Positions 47,280 through 59,385 of a DNA stretch of 64,000 nt are shown here, in pieces. This stretch comes from Paramacrobiotus metropolitanus (taxonomy: Eukaryota > Tardigrada > Eutardigrada > Parachela > Macrobiotidae). The stretch spans positions 248,001-312,000 of the forward strand of contig NW_026570318.1 of assembly GCF_019649055.1 (NCBI RefSeq), given 5' to 3'. The translations under genes and the position numbers were made by a program. The notes below the pieces were generated by a model. The model was given only the letters and a program-made list of their open reading frames with translations, searched no databases and was not told the origin of the DNA. The number at the start of each line of letters is the position of its first letter. Within the stretch, counting starts at the first letter, position 1.

Positions 47280-48111
47280 GGATCGGAAGGGCAGAAGTGT
47301 GGGCGCATTTCGGCAGATCTATGGGAGGATAACCACTTTCCTGCCGGGCTCGCCAACAGTCAACAAGACAACATGTTTGCCGGCTACAGGCGCTCTCCTG
47401 TGTGCTCCTGAAGTCTTTTGCCCAGCTCCTTCACAATAGCGATAGCCAACGGGCCTCAAAGGCCCATGATCTCAAAGGCGATGGGAGAAAAGATAAAGCG
47501 CCCTTGCAGACACGCGTTCAGTCGGAATTTCTTTTCTTCTGCTTGTACGGCCGCAGTTCCTGCCTTAACCGACGTCGATGAGAGATAGAAAAGGGCCATT
47601 GTGTCTACGCGCGTCACATCCCAGGCCGGACTCATTCTTTTCCAGTCGAACGTTGTATAACCGTCAGGGCGTTGGCCTGTTGTGGGAGACGTGGGGACGT
47701 GCCGCCTGTTTCAGGCTTAGAAAGAACACCAGCTGACACACAAGCCCGGCGCATATTACTGTTTGGTCCTCCGTGGCGCGCATGTCTACCTGCCGAGTAG
47801 CTGCATGATAAACCGTGGTGTCCCAACTTGTCAACGTGTTTATTACATTTGGTACAGTTATATGGCTCGCAGATATCCGCTCCAAGACGCAGGCCAATTG
47901 AAATTTTCATCGTTTCGTCGTCGAGGCGATTGCCGATGTGTGCTGAAAGAAGCGCATTCAACCAAATACCGGCTTCCGGTTTGGACTGTGCAAGGAGGCG
48001 GGCTGTGTTGATGCCGTCGTCGCAAAACAAGTCCAATAAAACCGAGACTGACACATTACAGAGCGGTAACTCCCACGTTATTTGTAGCTTTCGGAGGGCA
48101 ACTTCTCGCAC
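47280..48111 (-). mobile_element. Degraded C-terminal region of a non-LTR retrotransposon polyprotein
   Basis: The minus strand encodes ARLLAQSKPEAGIWLNALLS then AHIGNRLDDETMKISIGLRL and a zinc-binding stretch CEPYNCTKCNKHVDKLGHHG LSC, followed by RHGGPNSN. After a frame change, FRLNACLQGRFIFSPIAFEI MG, GP and ELGKRLQEHTGER follow. This order is the one found downstream of the reverse transcriptase domain in a family of invertebrate non-LTR elements often left as unnamed proteins. Frame changes and stops show the copy is dead, and the polymerase itself is absent. Upstream frames to ~48514 may be further remnant. Confidence 0.65.
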
Positions 48112-48325
48112 TTTTGATTGACGGCTTTAGGTTTCCACAAATCCTTCGGAAGCGTCCACTGCCGATAGGTGAGGAAACATCGGCCATTGGCCAACAGGTC
48201 GACACACTGGCCAACACTCCTTTGGCTGAAAGCGATCCGCTAGTCTGACGTCGCAGCTTTGTTACCTGCACGGAAATTGGAATCTCGTTCGAAGCAGCTG
48301 CGCCAAGGCTACGACATGGGAGAGG

Positions 48326-48745
48326 TGTACTGTAGCCGCTAGACAAGATTGCACCACTTTTAGATCCAGCCGTAGCCTGCCACTGGCCGGGCACTGAGCA
48401 CGAGCCTTCCTCCCACCGGGCGGCGCACACGCTACATTTTGATTTTAATGTGTTAAAGCCAGCTGAATTCTGAAACATCTGCCCCTGCCAGGGGCACCCC
48501 AAAAACCGCAACAAATCAGGTTTACAAAACTATATCAGAGCTCTGAATTTGTCATTTCTTAAAATTTTTGTTGCCAATAGGTAAATAACTCTTTTATCCC
48601 CTCCAGAGCAGTTCACCAAGCAATGGCTTCAAATTAAAAGCAGAACACCAAATATTGTTGCAGGGTGCAAATTGTGTATATTGGGCTTGCATTTTCCCGT
48701 ACACCAGACTCTGTGGTGCAATCTGGTCTAGCGGCTACAGTACAT
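48326..48745. repeat. 32-bp inverted repeat pair
   Basis: The sequence tgtactgtagccgctagaca (continuing agattgcaccac) at 48326-48357 is present inverted at 48714-48745 with one mismatch. About 356 bp lies between. The ends may mark a small element inserted beside the retrotransposon remnant. Confidence 0.65.
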
Positions 48746-48865
48746 GATCGGGACTCTTTTTAACGAAGTGTTGACGGATTCCGTTAAAACCTATTCCCTT
48801 GAATGTGTCACCGATAATACACCACTTGCGGATGGGAGAACAGACCAAGAAAAAATTGAGACCTT

Positions 48866-48925
48866 ACTTTCCAGTGCAGCGGTTAGCGCTGCGGATATAG
48901 TTTTTGCGTAATAACCGTGATCCTC
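48866..48925 (+). other. tRNA-like (SINE-like) remnant
   Basis: gtgcagcggttagcgctgcg resembles the D-arm/A-box part of a tRNA. No good B box or acceptor stem follows, so it is at most a decayed tRNA-derived repeat. The surrounding 48520-49331 has no gene. Confidence 0.3.
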
Positions 48926-49331
48926 CTTCCCATAACCGGAACAGCGTCATGGAATCCGCGCGCGACCGGTATCCATGATGCAGTATGTCTGAAAATGGAC
49001 TTTCCGTTGGTTATGTTTCTGTTCTGTCTTCCGGTTTTTTTCGCGCGCATTTTCAGATACGAAAATCGATTCGCCAGGTTATGCGTTTTGCTTCTGATTT
49101 AGTGTTGTATCCAGATGACAGACCAGCAATTCTACAGACATTGACCAAGTCTTATAGCCAGACTAAGTCCGCTTTGCCGTACCCGTAAAGTATTCATACT
49201 TCGATATGTATCCATATTTCGATATGTATAAAGTATCCATACTTCGATTTACCCAAACCCCGTAAAGTATCCAGGAGCCGAGACGTGCAACTGATTTGCA
49301 AGGGAGCCGGAACGTGTGACAAGTCGAAGTA

Positions 49332-50595
49332 CAGGGGTGCCGCGCCAAGTTCGGACAGTTGCGCAAATTAAATTAAAAAATATTTCTGCACTTGTTTTTA
49401 CTTTTTATTTTGCACTTTTCTAGTGTAACGTTTTATTGCAAATCTGAATATGAAAAATTGAAAATTGAAATGCTAGATGGGTAGTAAGTAGCCAAACGGT
49501 TAAAACAAGGATGGGGTAGTGGTCATCTCCAGAGGGCTTATAACTGACCTTCTAGAATATTCCCCAAGTGACATTTTTTCATGAACAATTTTATAAACTG
49601 CTGAGTGGCTTTAAAGGTATAAGGTATGGGTGAGCAAAAGGTTTCTCGTGATTGGTGCTCGCGGTGACCTAGAAAGAAGTTGCACCACCCATAGGTTTGT
49701 TTGTTAAACAGAGCGTCTGAAAGAATGTGGTTGCCAAGCGCGCAGAGATACAGAACTTCGAGATGATGTTGTCGAAAAATGAGACATGCATCAAAGATAG
49801 GAATTTGGTATTCGATCCATTATTTACTAAGCATGCGATAAGATACAGCTGGCAGAAGAACCGAAGAAAAAATCGACAAAGCGAAACTGTGTTGCAACCA
49901 GTGTTGTATTACTGTCACTTTCTAGACAGCAGCTTACTGTTTACTGTGCTGCATTTCCTTTTTACTTTACTGTTACTAATTTTTTCAATAGCGTTTACTG
50001 TTTACTGTCAATTTACTCACTGTTTACTAAGTAATACAACACTGGAACTTGCAACGGAATGTCGTGGGCCTTTTGGGCAAGCACAAGAGATTACGGTGTT
50101 GATCAGTGCTTAGCCAACGAACTTCTTTTACGTACTAGACACATCCACCTTCCGAGATTCTTGTGCGAGCTCTCAAAGGGCGCCGTCCACCCTTCTGACG
50201 GTGCCTCCAATAATACTGCAAAGGTTACGTCGCCATCATTGAAACAGAATGGAATCAGGCGAATTTAGCAAGGGCGTTGAATGGCAAACAGCCAACATAA
50301 ACTTTTTTGGACTATAGCATCAGTGGAATTTCTTAACAAATTTTAAGTGGGAGGGAGACTATTCAGACTAGGATGGTCCTTGGGTGACTGGGTCGAACCG
50401 CATTTTTATTCAGGTCTGCTTTAATTTAAAGTTTAAACCTTGCTGTATTGCAAGCCACGCCCTCAGCATGGCTGCATTGAAAAAGATGCCTAACTCATAC
50501 GGTAATAATAAAAAATTGAATAGCTAGTTATTTGTTGGTTTGTCACCTAGAGTAATTTTTAAGAGAAGCTGTCCGAACTTGGCGCGGCACCCCTG
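49332..50595. mobile_element. hAT-like non-autonomous element
   Basis: The termini are caggggtgccgcgccaagtt and its inverse aacttggcgcggcacccctg, with identity continuing to ctgtccg/cggacag (27 bp). The cagggg start is typical of hAT elements. The flanking eight bases do not match, so the target duplication is decayed or the superfamily guess is wrong. The interior frames (such as 49727-50113) lack a transposase domain. Confidence 0.65.
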
Positions 50596-50862
50596 GCCCT
50601 GTACATTTGAAGATCCCGTATTAAGAAGACATCTCTTTGATTATCAGCTTACGTCCGGTAACTGGTTATTAGCGAATTTGGGCAAGCGCCAGCATTGGCA
50701 GTAGCATTAGCAATAGCAGTGCTCACGGCTATGGCCAAACGCACTGCAGTCCGGTTACTTGGCTGCCCAACTCCGGTGTTGGAGAAAGCAACAGCAATAC
50801 TCGTATCAATACTGTGCAGGGCACTGCAGGCCCGTAGCGAGATCCCGGTTAAATTTTCAGAA

Positions 50863-51227
50863 CTCCTCCCACACTTTCCATCAGAAATTTTTTCAGAATA
50901 ATCTGTTGGATTCACCGTAAAATTCTAAACAAAATAGTGAGGTAGATTTTTGAATTTCGCTTTCCCCCTAAAATCAATTGCACGGGCGGTCGCCCATACG
51001 ACACCTGATATTGGTGGGGGGGGGGGTTTCCCTCAAGTCACTCCAATTCCCCAGCGCTCAGGGGGCAATACCTCAAAATCTCGGGTGTCCTAGGTGCAAC
51101 CGCCCGTGCAGTTGATTTTAGGGAGAAAGCGAAATTCAAAAATCTTCCTCAACCATTTTGTTCAGAATTTTACGGTGAATCCAACGGTGTATTCAGAAAA
51201 AACCTTTGATGGAAAGTGTGGTAGGAG
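50863..51227. mobile_element. ~365-bp palindromic MITE
   Basis: Two arms of about 130 bp (50863-~51000 and ~51100-51227) are inverted copies, with ctcctcccacactttcc at the outer end and acgggcggt at the inner end. The centre holds a run of 12 G. The open frame on each strand (50649-50915) is an artefact of the repeat. Confidence 0.75.
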
Positions 51228-52996
51228 ATTTTTTTAAGAAAATTTATTATCTGATATTGTGCACTCGTACAGCCGTACTGCAAAAGCGAAAACTGCCCAG
51301 TGTCTACTTTGGAAGAAAAGTCAACTGAAACTTGAAAATCACAACTTCAAAACTCTCTGGTCCAAAACTGTGATTTTAGTATTGCTGCAGCTTTATTATG
51401 ACACTGTTTATTGGGCAAAGGCCATCAGTGTAACAAAAGTGCATACGCGTAATACTACTTAAAATGATACAAGTTTAAACGTTAAAAAAACAACCAAAAT
51501 CGTTATCGCCGTCAAAAATCCTAGGACGCTTTATTATTCATCTTAGTCTCGAATCCTTTTGCTTCTCTAACCAACTTGATTAAATGCATTCATAACAGCA
51601 TTAATCTATCTGCACCATGCCAACTGCCAAACTGGAGACACGCGAAACTTCTACGCCAGTCAGGGTCTTTTATTGCTGGCTTAGGATAAGTTATTTTATT
51701 GTTAACAATAAAAATCCTTTCCTTGTGGAGAATAAAGGTGTAGCACGGACTGTAATCTTGCAAATCTATGTTGAAGTTTGTCGAATTACATAAAAAGCGG
51801 GTATTCTGAATTTTGAAATTCGTGCCCGATCGGAAGCGAGGCACGATGCGATTTTTACAGGGAGTTGAGTTGATGCGCTACAAATGGAAATTTCATGATC
51901 TTCTGATGGTTCGTTTTAAAGTCATTTTAAAAATAGAAAACAATTACTGTTCACATTCTTAAACATTCCAGAAAAATCTGCAAACTTTTTTGAACATTTC
52001 TGATTTTGGCTACCCGTAGGCAATTATACTCAGCTGCGAAGGCAGAGGGAGAAAGAGGATGACCGTAGTTTGTCTTTTCTACGGTCAATGCCAGCTCTGC
52101 ATTGACCGTGCCGTAGCTTTGAAACCGTAGCTAAAGACGATTCGGACCGACAATCGGTCCAAGACCAAAGGATACGGCTATGGCCAATGCTACGGTCGAA
52201 GAGTGCCCAAATTGTCTATTGTTTTGTTTGCCCATTAACGTAACAATTACTGCCCCGGCTGTGGAGTGTCAACCGCCACTGCTCCTATAAGCATAAGCAA
52301 ATTTAACTGTCTTAAGCGAAATAGACACGAAGACCCCGAAACAACTTGCCGTAAAACTGCTTGGCATTTTATGAAAAATAATACAACAGGAGCAAAAGTT
52401 TAGAAACTGGCATTCAATTCATGAAAAGATATGAAAATGTAAATCGCTTTGCGTTGTCTACGTTTTCTCAAAACCAGATAGTTGACCCAATTCATGGCAC
52501 TGCTGCTGTCACCCGGCTCGAGTGGAACGTTACGGCAACACATACGGTTAAAAATCCGGCGCGGTACATAAGCGCCATGTTTAGCCATAACGTCAGACTC
52601 CAGCCGGGTGACCGCTGCAGAACAGGGGAAGTGGTTTGAGCAAAGCGGTCTTTCCCCTTATTATTATTTGACAAAAGGCCGTGCATTTTTCTTACAAGAG
52701 CAAACCGATTTTTTTAGCCCTAAGCCGTTGAACGTACCAAGCAGGGAGCAACATGTACATAATGGGCATAGTACGGTTACAGTCATTTCTCTAATTGATA
52801 ATAATTTGTAGGTATCCAAATATACACACGATCAGAATATATGTAGGTATGCAGCTCCAGGTTAACCAACATACGGGTGTATACTGCAGATTATTGAATA
52901 AACCAAAAGCCGGCAAACGCGAATTGTAAACAGTAAACACATCTGTACCAGCAAACATTGCATTAATTTTAAAGGGCGGCATAGCGCTTCCGCGGT
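51228..52996. other. Spacer without recognisable genes
   Basis: Short imperfect palindromes involving ctacggtc/gaccgtag occur at 52060-52200. No frame shows a domain or leader. Confidence 0.45.
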
Positions 52997-53617
52997 TCAC
53001 AGTTGTCCCCGATACAGTTTATACAGGAAACAGACCAGCACTCCATACATCCACACCGTGTACGCGGTAAACAGCAGCAGGATGCCAACTAGCTGGTGCC
53101 GTTCCGGACAGGCGAGTTCCATCACCGGAAAAGGGAGCAGCAGCCAGAAGGCGTACTGCGTCATTGCGGTTAACAGCAAACGTTGGATATCAGCCCACAT
53201 CGCACACAAAAAGAAGCCGCCTGCACCTTTCGGCTTCATTAAAGCGTCGCTGCAGCGGGCGAAAGAAAACTGCATTATTAATAATTCTCAGTAGAAGAAA
53301 GCATTACGGAATTTTCTCTAAACGAGCTGCTTGGGCTGACCTGTATCGTTGTCTTTTTCCGTGAATGACCGGAAAGTCGACGGGTTTTTGCAATAGTCCA
53401 CCACGACGAGTACCATCGTGTAGACGAAGAATAGGATGGCGACTATGTAGGGCAGAGCGTTGACAAACACGAGCGTTCCAGTCCAGACCAGAAACAGTCG
53501 GTTCACAGTGGAGGAAAAAGTGGAAATGAAGATCGCCAGAATGGGACCGGTGTCCGTGTCCAGGCGGGGATAGCCGAGATCGACCCAATAGGATAGCATC
53601 GCCGTCCCGTGATCCAT
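52997..53617 (-). CDS. Small multi-pass membrane protein (about four TM segments)
   Basis: Exon A is 53341-53617 and exon B is 52997-53286; a 54-bp intron (gtcagc...actgag) in phase 1 separates them, giving 188 residues. Without the intron there would be two adjacent frames 42 bp apart. Hydrophobic stretches are ILAIFISTFSSTVNRLFLVW, LPYIVAILFFVYTMVLVVVD, TQYAFWLLLPFPVMELA and GILLLFTAYTVWMYGVLVCF. No known family was recognised. There is no cleavable signal peptide; the N-terminus MDHGTAMLSYWVDLGYP is probably cytosolic or an upstream exon is missing. Confidence 0.6.
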
Positions 53618-54246
53618 GCCCTACCGTTAGCAAATTAGTTGTACATTTGCACCTCGAGCTTGATGCCATTTCTTAAAACGTTAAGTCAACTTTGTAGGTA
53701 AACAATTATTTAACAAGAAGACGTAGATATTTTCGAAAAACGAGAGTTATAATACAAGAAAACGGCAATGTGGTTATGTTTCTAATCCAAAATCAATTAT
53801 TCACTACCTAGTATATGTATAAGCTTTTTATGCGCTAGCCATCAGAGTAGGGCAATGAATCTGCGGTAAATGATCTAGTAAATGTTTCAAAGAATTGAAA
53901 AAGCATTAATACAAATAAAACTTACATCTTGCGAGTAAACGGCAAAGCGCTGAATACAACAACGGCATTTTAGCCCTTTTTGATAAATCTGCTTAATAAG
54001 TAGTGATGATTGCTACCGCGCATGCACCTTGTTATTCTGATCCGGTGCCAAATGCAACCTCAGCAAAGTCCAAAGATTACGCGTAGAAACATTCTCAGTT
54101 ATAATGAACGAGAGTGTTGTACTTCACAGCACATTGAGCACGGTGGTACTGTATAACGAATTAAAAAATTGATTCCCTATTACTGCTGGCAACTGTGCTT
54201 CTCAAATTATGCACACACATAATAGACATTTAATTACCCATATTAA

Positions 54247-55337
54247 CCCGGCAACGTCTGCTAGGTGGAAAAACCACTAGTAAAGTTCGCCAATTTTCAC
54301 AACGCCAGAACTATTGTCATTGTTTGGGTCACATATGCTTGAGATAGAACAAAGATAACTCTCTGCACAGTGAATTTTAGTTTTTTAATCAGACACACCA
54401 TAAGAAACCTACGCTGCTTAAAAAACACTGAAAAAATAACGTAAGGTTCTACGAAGTGTATCTAAATCGGCTGTTGTGATAAAAATTTGGGATTAAATTA
54501 GTGATAACTTCATGTGAGTATCTCACAATTTCAGTATCACACAAAAGTTTGCAGCTTTTCTGTAAAAAATTGTGAATTTTCAAAAACAGCTGGTGGAAAT
54601 TCCACCGCTTGGGCATTGGCGTAGGACAATAACAAGCTGAATGAACAGGCACAGTGACCAGAGCCGCACACTTCATATGATTCAGCCGTTGCACACTAGG
54701 AGCCTCCTAGTAGTAGGGTAGCCAAACCAGAACACTGTCATCTAACTGATCAAACTATCAAACAAATAAGGACATCTGAGTGCTTTTATAATAGCATAAA
54801 TGGTAATAAAGCCTTTTTTTCTTATCATATTACAATGTTTTCTTCGACTGCAATAGGTAAAAAAACAATAAAATGACGTTGTGATCGAAGCAGCCAACCA
54901 AAATATGCCTGGCTGTGATCAGTGTTGTTCACATGTAAACTGGCGCAGCCCACCATGACCCTGTTGTATACTGACCGGAAATGACACATTCTTTTGATTA
55001 TAAATTCACCCATGAATCTTTTCATGATGAATTAAATTGCATAAGCTAACTATTGTAAACAGCTACCACAGCCAGGTTGATTCGAGTAGATCAAGTAGCC
55101 ACAACGTTGTGTACAACAGAATTTGTGTGGTGGCGCACCGGCAACCACCTTGCCTGCACCGTACGTATTGTATATCGTGAATGCCCAAGCGGTGGAATTT
55201 CCACCTACCCTTCAAACTTTAAACTACTGCAACAAAAATTTTGAAAAAAATAGTTTAAGTTCATTATATTATTGTTATTCTATGGTATGAATTTCAACTT
55301 CGACAAAAAATTCCTTGATACCTCGGGCACTGCCGGG
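54247..55337. mobile_element. piggyBac-like non-autonomous element
   Basis: The termini are cccggcaacg and the inverse of cccggcagtg, each immediately flanked by ttaa (54243-54246 and 55338-55341). TTAA target sites with CCC...GGG ends are the hallmark of piggyBac. A subterminal inverted repeat (ggtggaaattccaccgcttg near 54592, inverted near 55176-55207) is also present. The ~1.1-kb interior is non-coding. Confidence 0.8.
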
Positions 55338-55772
55338 TTAATTTCTGTGTTTAAATTACTGTGTTTTAACACCGATGCTTTTGAAGACTGAAAACACTAC
55401 CGTTGCATAATTTTGGCAGCACTCCGTGCAGTTTGTAATTCTCCAGTAGCTCCAGTTGCTAGCGGCTTCTGACGGTTGGTTGGATTCCGACTGGAAAGGA
55501 GCGTCAAATGTGTGTGGCTGCTTGCGGGAATTTCATCAGGAGGTAGTAGCTGTTAGAGCTATACATCCCATTATGAAAAAGGCGCACTGCCGAATAACGA
55601 AGACATAGATAGTGGTGCAACGTTTCAGACACGGCATGTGGCTCTTTCTCGGGCAAAGATGCCGGCAGTTTATTGATCGCCGACGACCTCGCAGTGAGGT
55701 GGCGAGTTGGACTAAAACAGCGAATGCATTATTATTCTAATTTTAATAATCATTAAAAGTTTATGGAATGTT

Positions 55773-56375
55773 TCAGTTTAAAGTGAAACAGCGAGAAAAA
55801 CTGGACGGTAACCTTAAAAAGCGACGAATCCGTGTCCAGTATGTGTCTTTGATCCATAGCCCCCAAATCCTCCCGGTAGAGTAGATACCGATGCTGCACA
55901 CAACGACTATACAGCACGGAAAAATTGCCGCTGGACCCAAAATGTTAACAGCTACTGCAGCGGCTATCGCCAGCACCAGAAACAGCGGCAGCACACAACA
56001 CGGCAGCCACACCACGTAAAAGCACAACTGCACCATCACGAAGAGAACAGCCGCCCCGGCCAGGAAGCGCACGCTGGACGTCTGAAAGTCACAATAGTCC
56101 GGAGAACAATCCATGTCCTTGTTGTAACCGAATAAAGCGGTGATGCGGCGGCAGTGGGGCAGATGCTGTTTCCACTGGGGATGACGCCAGAACATGCTGA
56201 CCAATAAGAAAATGAGGAGTGACACCGTCAAGATTGCGGTCACACCTACCATGGCAGCGGTACCGAAGAAACCAAAATTTGTTTGGGAATTCGCCAAAAC
56301 AGTGGCGTTAGATCCTGTGGTGGGAGAGGGTGGTAGCCGTGGTGACACAGTATCATCCGATTTAAAGCCGTTCAT
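55773..56375 (-). CDS. Multi-pass membrane protein of unknown family
   Basis: A 200-residue frame. The N-terminus is polar with Pro/Ser and NAT/NSQT (MNGFKSDDTVSPRLPPSPTT), followed by TM1 (MVGVTAILTVSLLIFLLVSM). A loop with four cysteines comes next (HCRR...MDCSPDYCDF). Then a long hydrophobic region fits two to four TM segments (VLFVMVQLCFYVVWLPCCVL, LVLAIAAAVAVNILGPAAIF, CCIVVVCSIGIYSTG) before a basic C-terminus. An AG acceptor lies three bases before the ATG, so a 5' exon may exist. No family recognised. Confidence 0.6.
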   Translation of the reverse strand: MNGFKSDDTVSPRLPPSPTTGSNATVLANSQTNFGFFGTAAMVGVTAILTVSLLIFLLVSMFWRHPQWKQHLPHCRRITALFGYNKDMDCSPDYCDFQTSSVRFLAGAAVLFVMVQLCFYVVWLPCCVLPLFLVLAIAAAVAVNILGPAAIFPCCIVVVCSIGIYSTGRIWGLWIKDTYWTRIRRFLRLPSSFSRCFTLN

Positions 56376-56659
56376 GGTCTAAAGGTCACACGGAATTTAA
56401 GCATGAAACAACGATGAAAATTCACACCACAGCGGAATTTTGTGTTTTAATTACACCTATTTGAGAATCGAAATTGTCTGGTTGCTATTTTGTTGAGACT
56501 GCAGTACTTACTAACAGATATTATAATATTCAATTCGCATTAGTCGTGAAAATGCTTATATTACGTACGTACTACTTTGTTTCGCAAATATATCTGAGAT
56601 AAACATAGCTGGTAATCAAAAGCACATGCAGGTTGTTTTTTTATAATATTCAGTGCCGA

Positions 56660-56938
56660 TTAAATCAGACACCGTTTTAACTCTTGATAAAAGCGACTTA
56701 CATAGCCAAAATAAAGGCGAAGGAACTCATCCAAATCCGTCTCCTTATCGGGATCAACTCGAGTGTCCTGCCATTCAGGGAAAAGCGCACGCCATACTTC
56801 AACGACAGCAAGCATCCCAGATACATTAAAACCATGACTTCCATCACAATTTCTTGGTACGCCCACTGTAGATCCCGGCGCAAATGATAAACAAGATTCT
56901 TCGGGATCTTGTGCATGGTAAAGTGGAAAGTGTTTCAA
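56660..56938 (-). CDS. Possible coding exon of unknown function
   Basis: One frame reads VEVWRALFPEWQDTRVDPDK then ETDLDEFLRLYFGY, before a good gtaagt donor. An overlapping frame reads MHKIPKNLVYHLRRDLQWAY. Either a frameshift joins them or only one is real. It may be the 5' part of the 55773 gene (phase 0 is possible), but this is unproven. Confidence 0.25.
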   Translation of the reverse strand: MKHFPLYHAQDPEESCLSFAPGSTVGVPRNCDGSHGFNVSGMLAVVEVWRALFPEWQDTRVDPDKETDLDEFLRLYFGYVSRFYQELKRCLI

Positions 56939-57113
56939 CTGAAATTTTATTGCCAGAAAAACGCACAGCGCAATGCAAATTAAGACGGCTTATGAAAGGT
57001 TTCAGGATGACTGCGGCAAAATAAACGTGATGCGGGAATGTCGGTTTTTAATACCGAATCCACAGGAGATGCAAACGTCGTAACAACATCAGCGACCCCC
57101 TCGGCTTATTAGC

Positions 57114-57483
57114 GGCCTAGACTCCAACTCTGACTCTGACTCTGATTCTGACCACTCAAACTCCGACTCTGACTGCTCAAAGTCTGACTCTGACCGCTCA
57201 AAGTCTGACTCTGACTCTGAAGGTTTCTTAGGTTTCTTAGGTTTCTTAGGTTTCTTAGGTTTCTTAGGTTTCTTAGGTTTCTTAGGTTCTTAGGTTTCTC
57301 AGGTTTCTTAGTTTTCTTAGTTTTCTTAGTTTTCTTAGGTTTCTTAGGTTTCTTAAATTATTCTTAGGTTATTCAGTCAGAGTCAGAGTCAGAGTTTAGA
57401 CAGTCAGAGTCAGACTTTGAGTAGTCAGAGTCAGAGTTTGAGCGGTCAGAGTCTGAGTCGGAGTCAGAGCTTGAGCGCGGGCC
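57114..57483. mobile_element. Foldback-type element, copy 2
   Basis: It has the same termini and inverted tctgactctgac arrays as 14673-15265, but the internal ggtttctta array is shorter (about 15 units, some tttt variants). The 9-bp duplication cttattagc lies at 57105-57113 and 57484-57492. The right duplication overlaps the first bases of the Harbinger element, so this copy inserted at that element's edge. Confidence 0.85.
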
Positions 57484-57769
57484 CTTATTAGCTACACTCA
57501 ATCTTCAACTCTCTGCAGAGATTCGCAACTCCGTGGAGCTAGCTGGCCCCGCCTTGCGCCGCGATTGGTCGCTGAGCTCCTCGGAATTGCAACTTTGGTC
57601 TACGACGTAGACCAGCTAAATAGCTGGTGTAGCTTCACCGTGGACGCACCCCGACCAAACTAACTTGAATTTTCAACCAAACTAACTTTCCTAACAAGCA
57701 CACATGATTTTTGATTTTTGTATACAGCAAATAAATCTTTTCTCTGCGACGGCTCTGCCTGTAAATAAA

Positions 57770-58937
57770 ATGACAGAACCTGACGGTCAAATTATTGGCG
57801 CCAGTAATGCTGCTAGCGGTGGGACAAAAGAAGGAGTTAGGAAATGTTTGATGCTGGAAGAAGAACAACATCTCCTCACATGGCTAGAAATGCCAGGAAT
57901 CTACGATCAACTTCGCGGTTCCACGAAGACTGTAACCGTAGGACCCGATGGCAAGAAGCGACGAAAACAAACCACGGGACTGACAAAAACTGCGATTTGC
58001 CAGAAAGCAGTACAGTATTTGAAAGAGCAGGGGATCGTTCGATTTTCCGCAGATAAAGTTCGCTCGAAAGTGAAAACGCTGGAAGGGAGTTGGCGCAGAG
58101 CAAAAGACGAACTGGATAAAACTGGCGCTGGTTTAACGGACGAAGACAAACTAAAGCTCCCGGGGATTGATGGTGAGTTTTGCAATCAGCCAATTAAATA
58201 AAAAAAACAATTTATTAAAGCAAAATTCCCCGATCAGTTAAGAAAACTCCAGTTTTATTAATTCCAGTATTTAACGGCCGTGTCATCTGTATCTTATTTA
58301 GAATCATTTTGTATTTTTGCATAAATGTAAGTTTTAGGTTGGAAATAAATTGTTGACTGCTTTTTAATAACAGTTGTTTCCAGGTAAAATTAAACGAATG
58401 TGCGTACACTTCGAACGGTTGAATCCCCTAATGAGAGACAGAGCTGGAAACGAACCACCACATGCGTCTGGAAGCATGTCTGACCCTGCTGAAGCGGAAG
58501 TTGTTTTGCTGGGCGATTCCGGTAACAGTAAAGACTCAGCCATTTCCGAAGGCGACGATCAAGGGGATGGTGAAGATCATTGAAGCCATCTTGACAAATG
58601 TTTGGATGGAGATTCGGAATGGGGTGATGACAGCTCGGCTGAAGCGCAGACGGCCAGCTCATCGAGCGGGAAAAAGGCGCACAGAGCGAAAAAGCCGCAA
58701 AATGGAAAAGCACGTTTATTTGGGCACGGAAAAGATGTGGCAAAGCGACCACTTACATTAGCTGATGCATTAGTGACCATCGCTGAAAAAAGAGAAAAGG
58801 CATCTGAGCGGGATAACGACCTTGCAGTTCAGCAGTTCAATTGCAACGAGATGAATCTGGACTGCACCGAGATGAGCTACAAATTCGCGCGGATGAAACG
58901 AAAGTCCGCTTGCTGGCAGAAGAAAATCGACAGCTAG
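57770..58937 (+). pseudogene. Myb/SANT-like DNA-binding protein of the Harbinger element
   Basis: Exon 1 (57770-58154) encodes EEEQHLLTWLEMPGIYDQLR, KTAICQKAVQYLKEQGIVRF and KVKTLEGSWRRAKDELD. A GT..AG intron (58155-58383) joins in phase to exon 2, KIKRMCVHFERLNPLMRDRA. The helix-rich trihelix-like domain with a final C.HF.RL.PLM motif is typical of the accessory protein that brings Harbinger transposase to the nucleus and DNA. In exon 2 the frame meets TGA at 58581. The same frame reopens at once and runs to 58937 with a Lys-rich then coiled-coil-like tail. It is therefore either truncated or carries one nonsense mutation. An upstream ATG at 57704 is also in frame. Confidence 0.75.
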
Positions 58938-59385
58938 AATTAAAGATCCAACTTGCAAAACTTTCTGCTGAAAAGCAGTAAATGTGTTCCAATCTCGGCT
59001 AAATACCGGTTAAAAATTGCGATATTTTTGCGTTTACTATAACTACTAATTAAAACTTCGGTGTGCTACGTTGTTTTACTGAAGCTGTGTACACTGAAAG
59101 AAAAATATCAGATCTTATCTAACTAAATTTACTGATGTAACACAGAAACAGAGCACAGTTTTCGTAAAGCATCAGAACAGAAAAAAAAACGGTTAAAGAA
59201 AGCAAAAATTAGGCAACGTAGAAACACATAAGCAACTGTAACACTGGGCGGTTGGCTTCCAAAGCAGGTTTTAGTCGCCCTACCGCCTGCCCATGACAGT
59301 ATGCTGTACTAAGTCGTTACTGGTCTCTATCGGTTCAAAATATATTCTTTTAAATAATTTCTTTTTGCGTTGCCGCTTCCTTCAT

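Noticed and set aside
48866-48925. Considered as a functional tRNA gene
   Set aside because: Only the D-arm-like part is present; no acceptor stem or B box.
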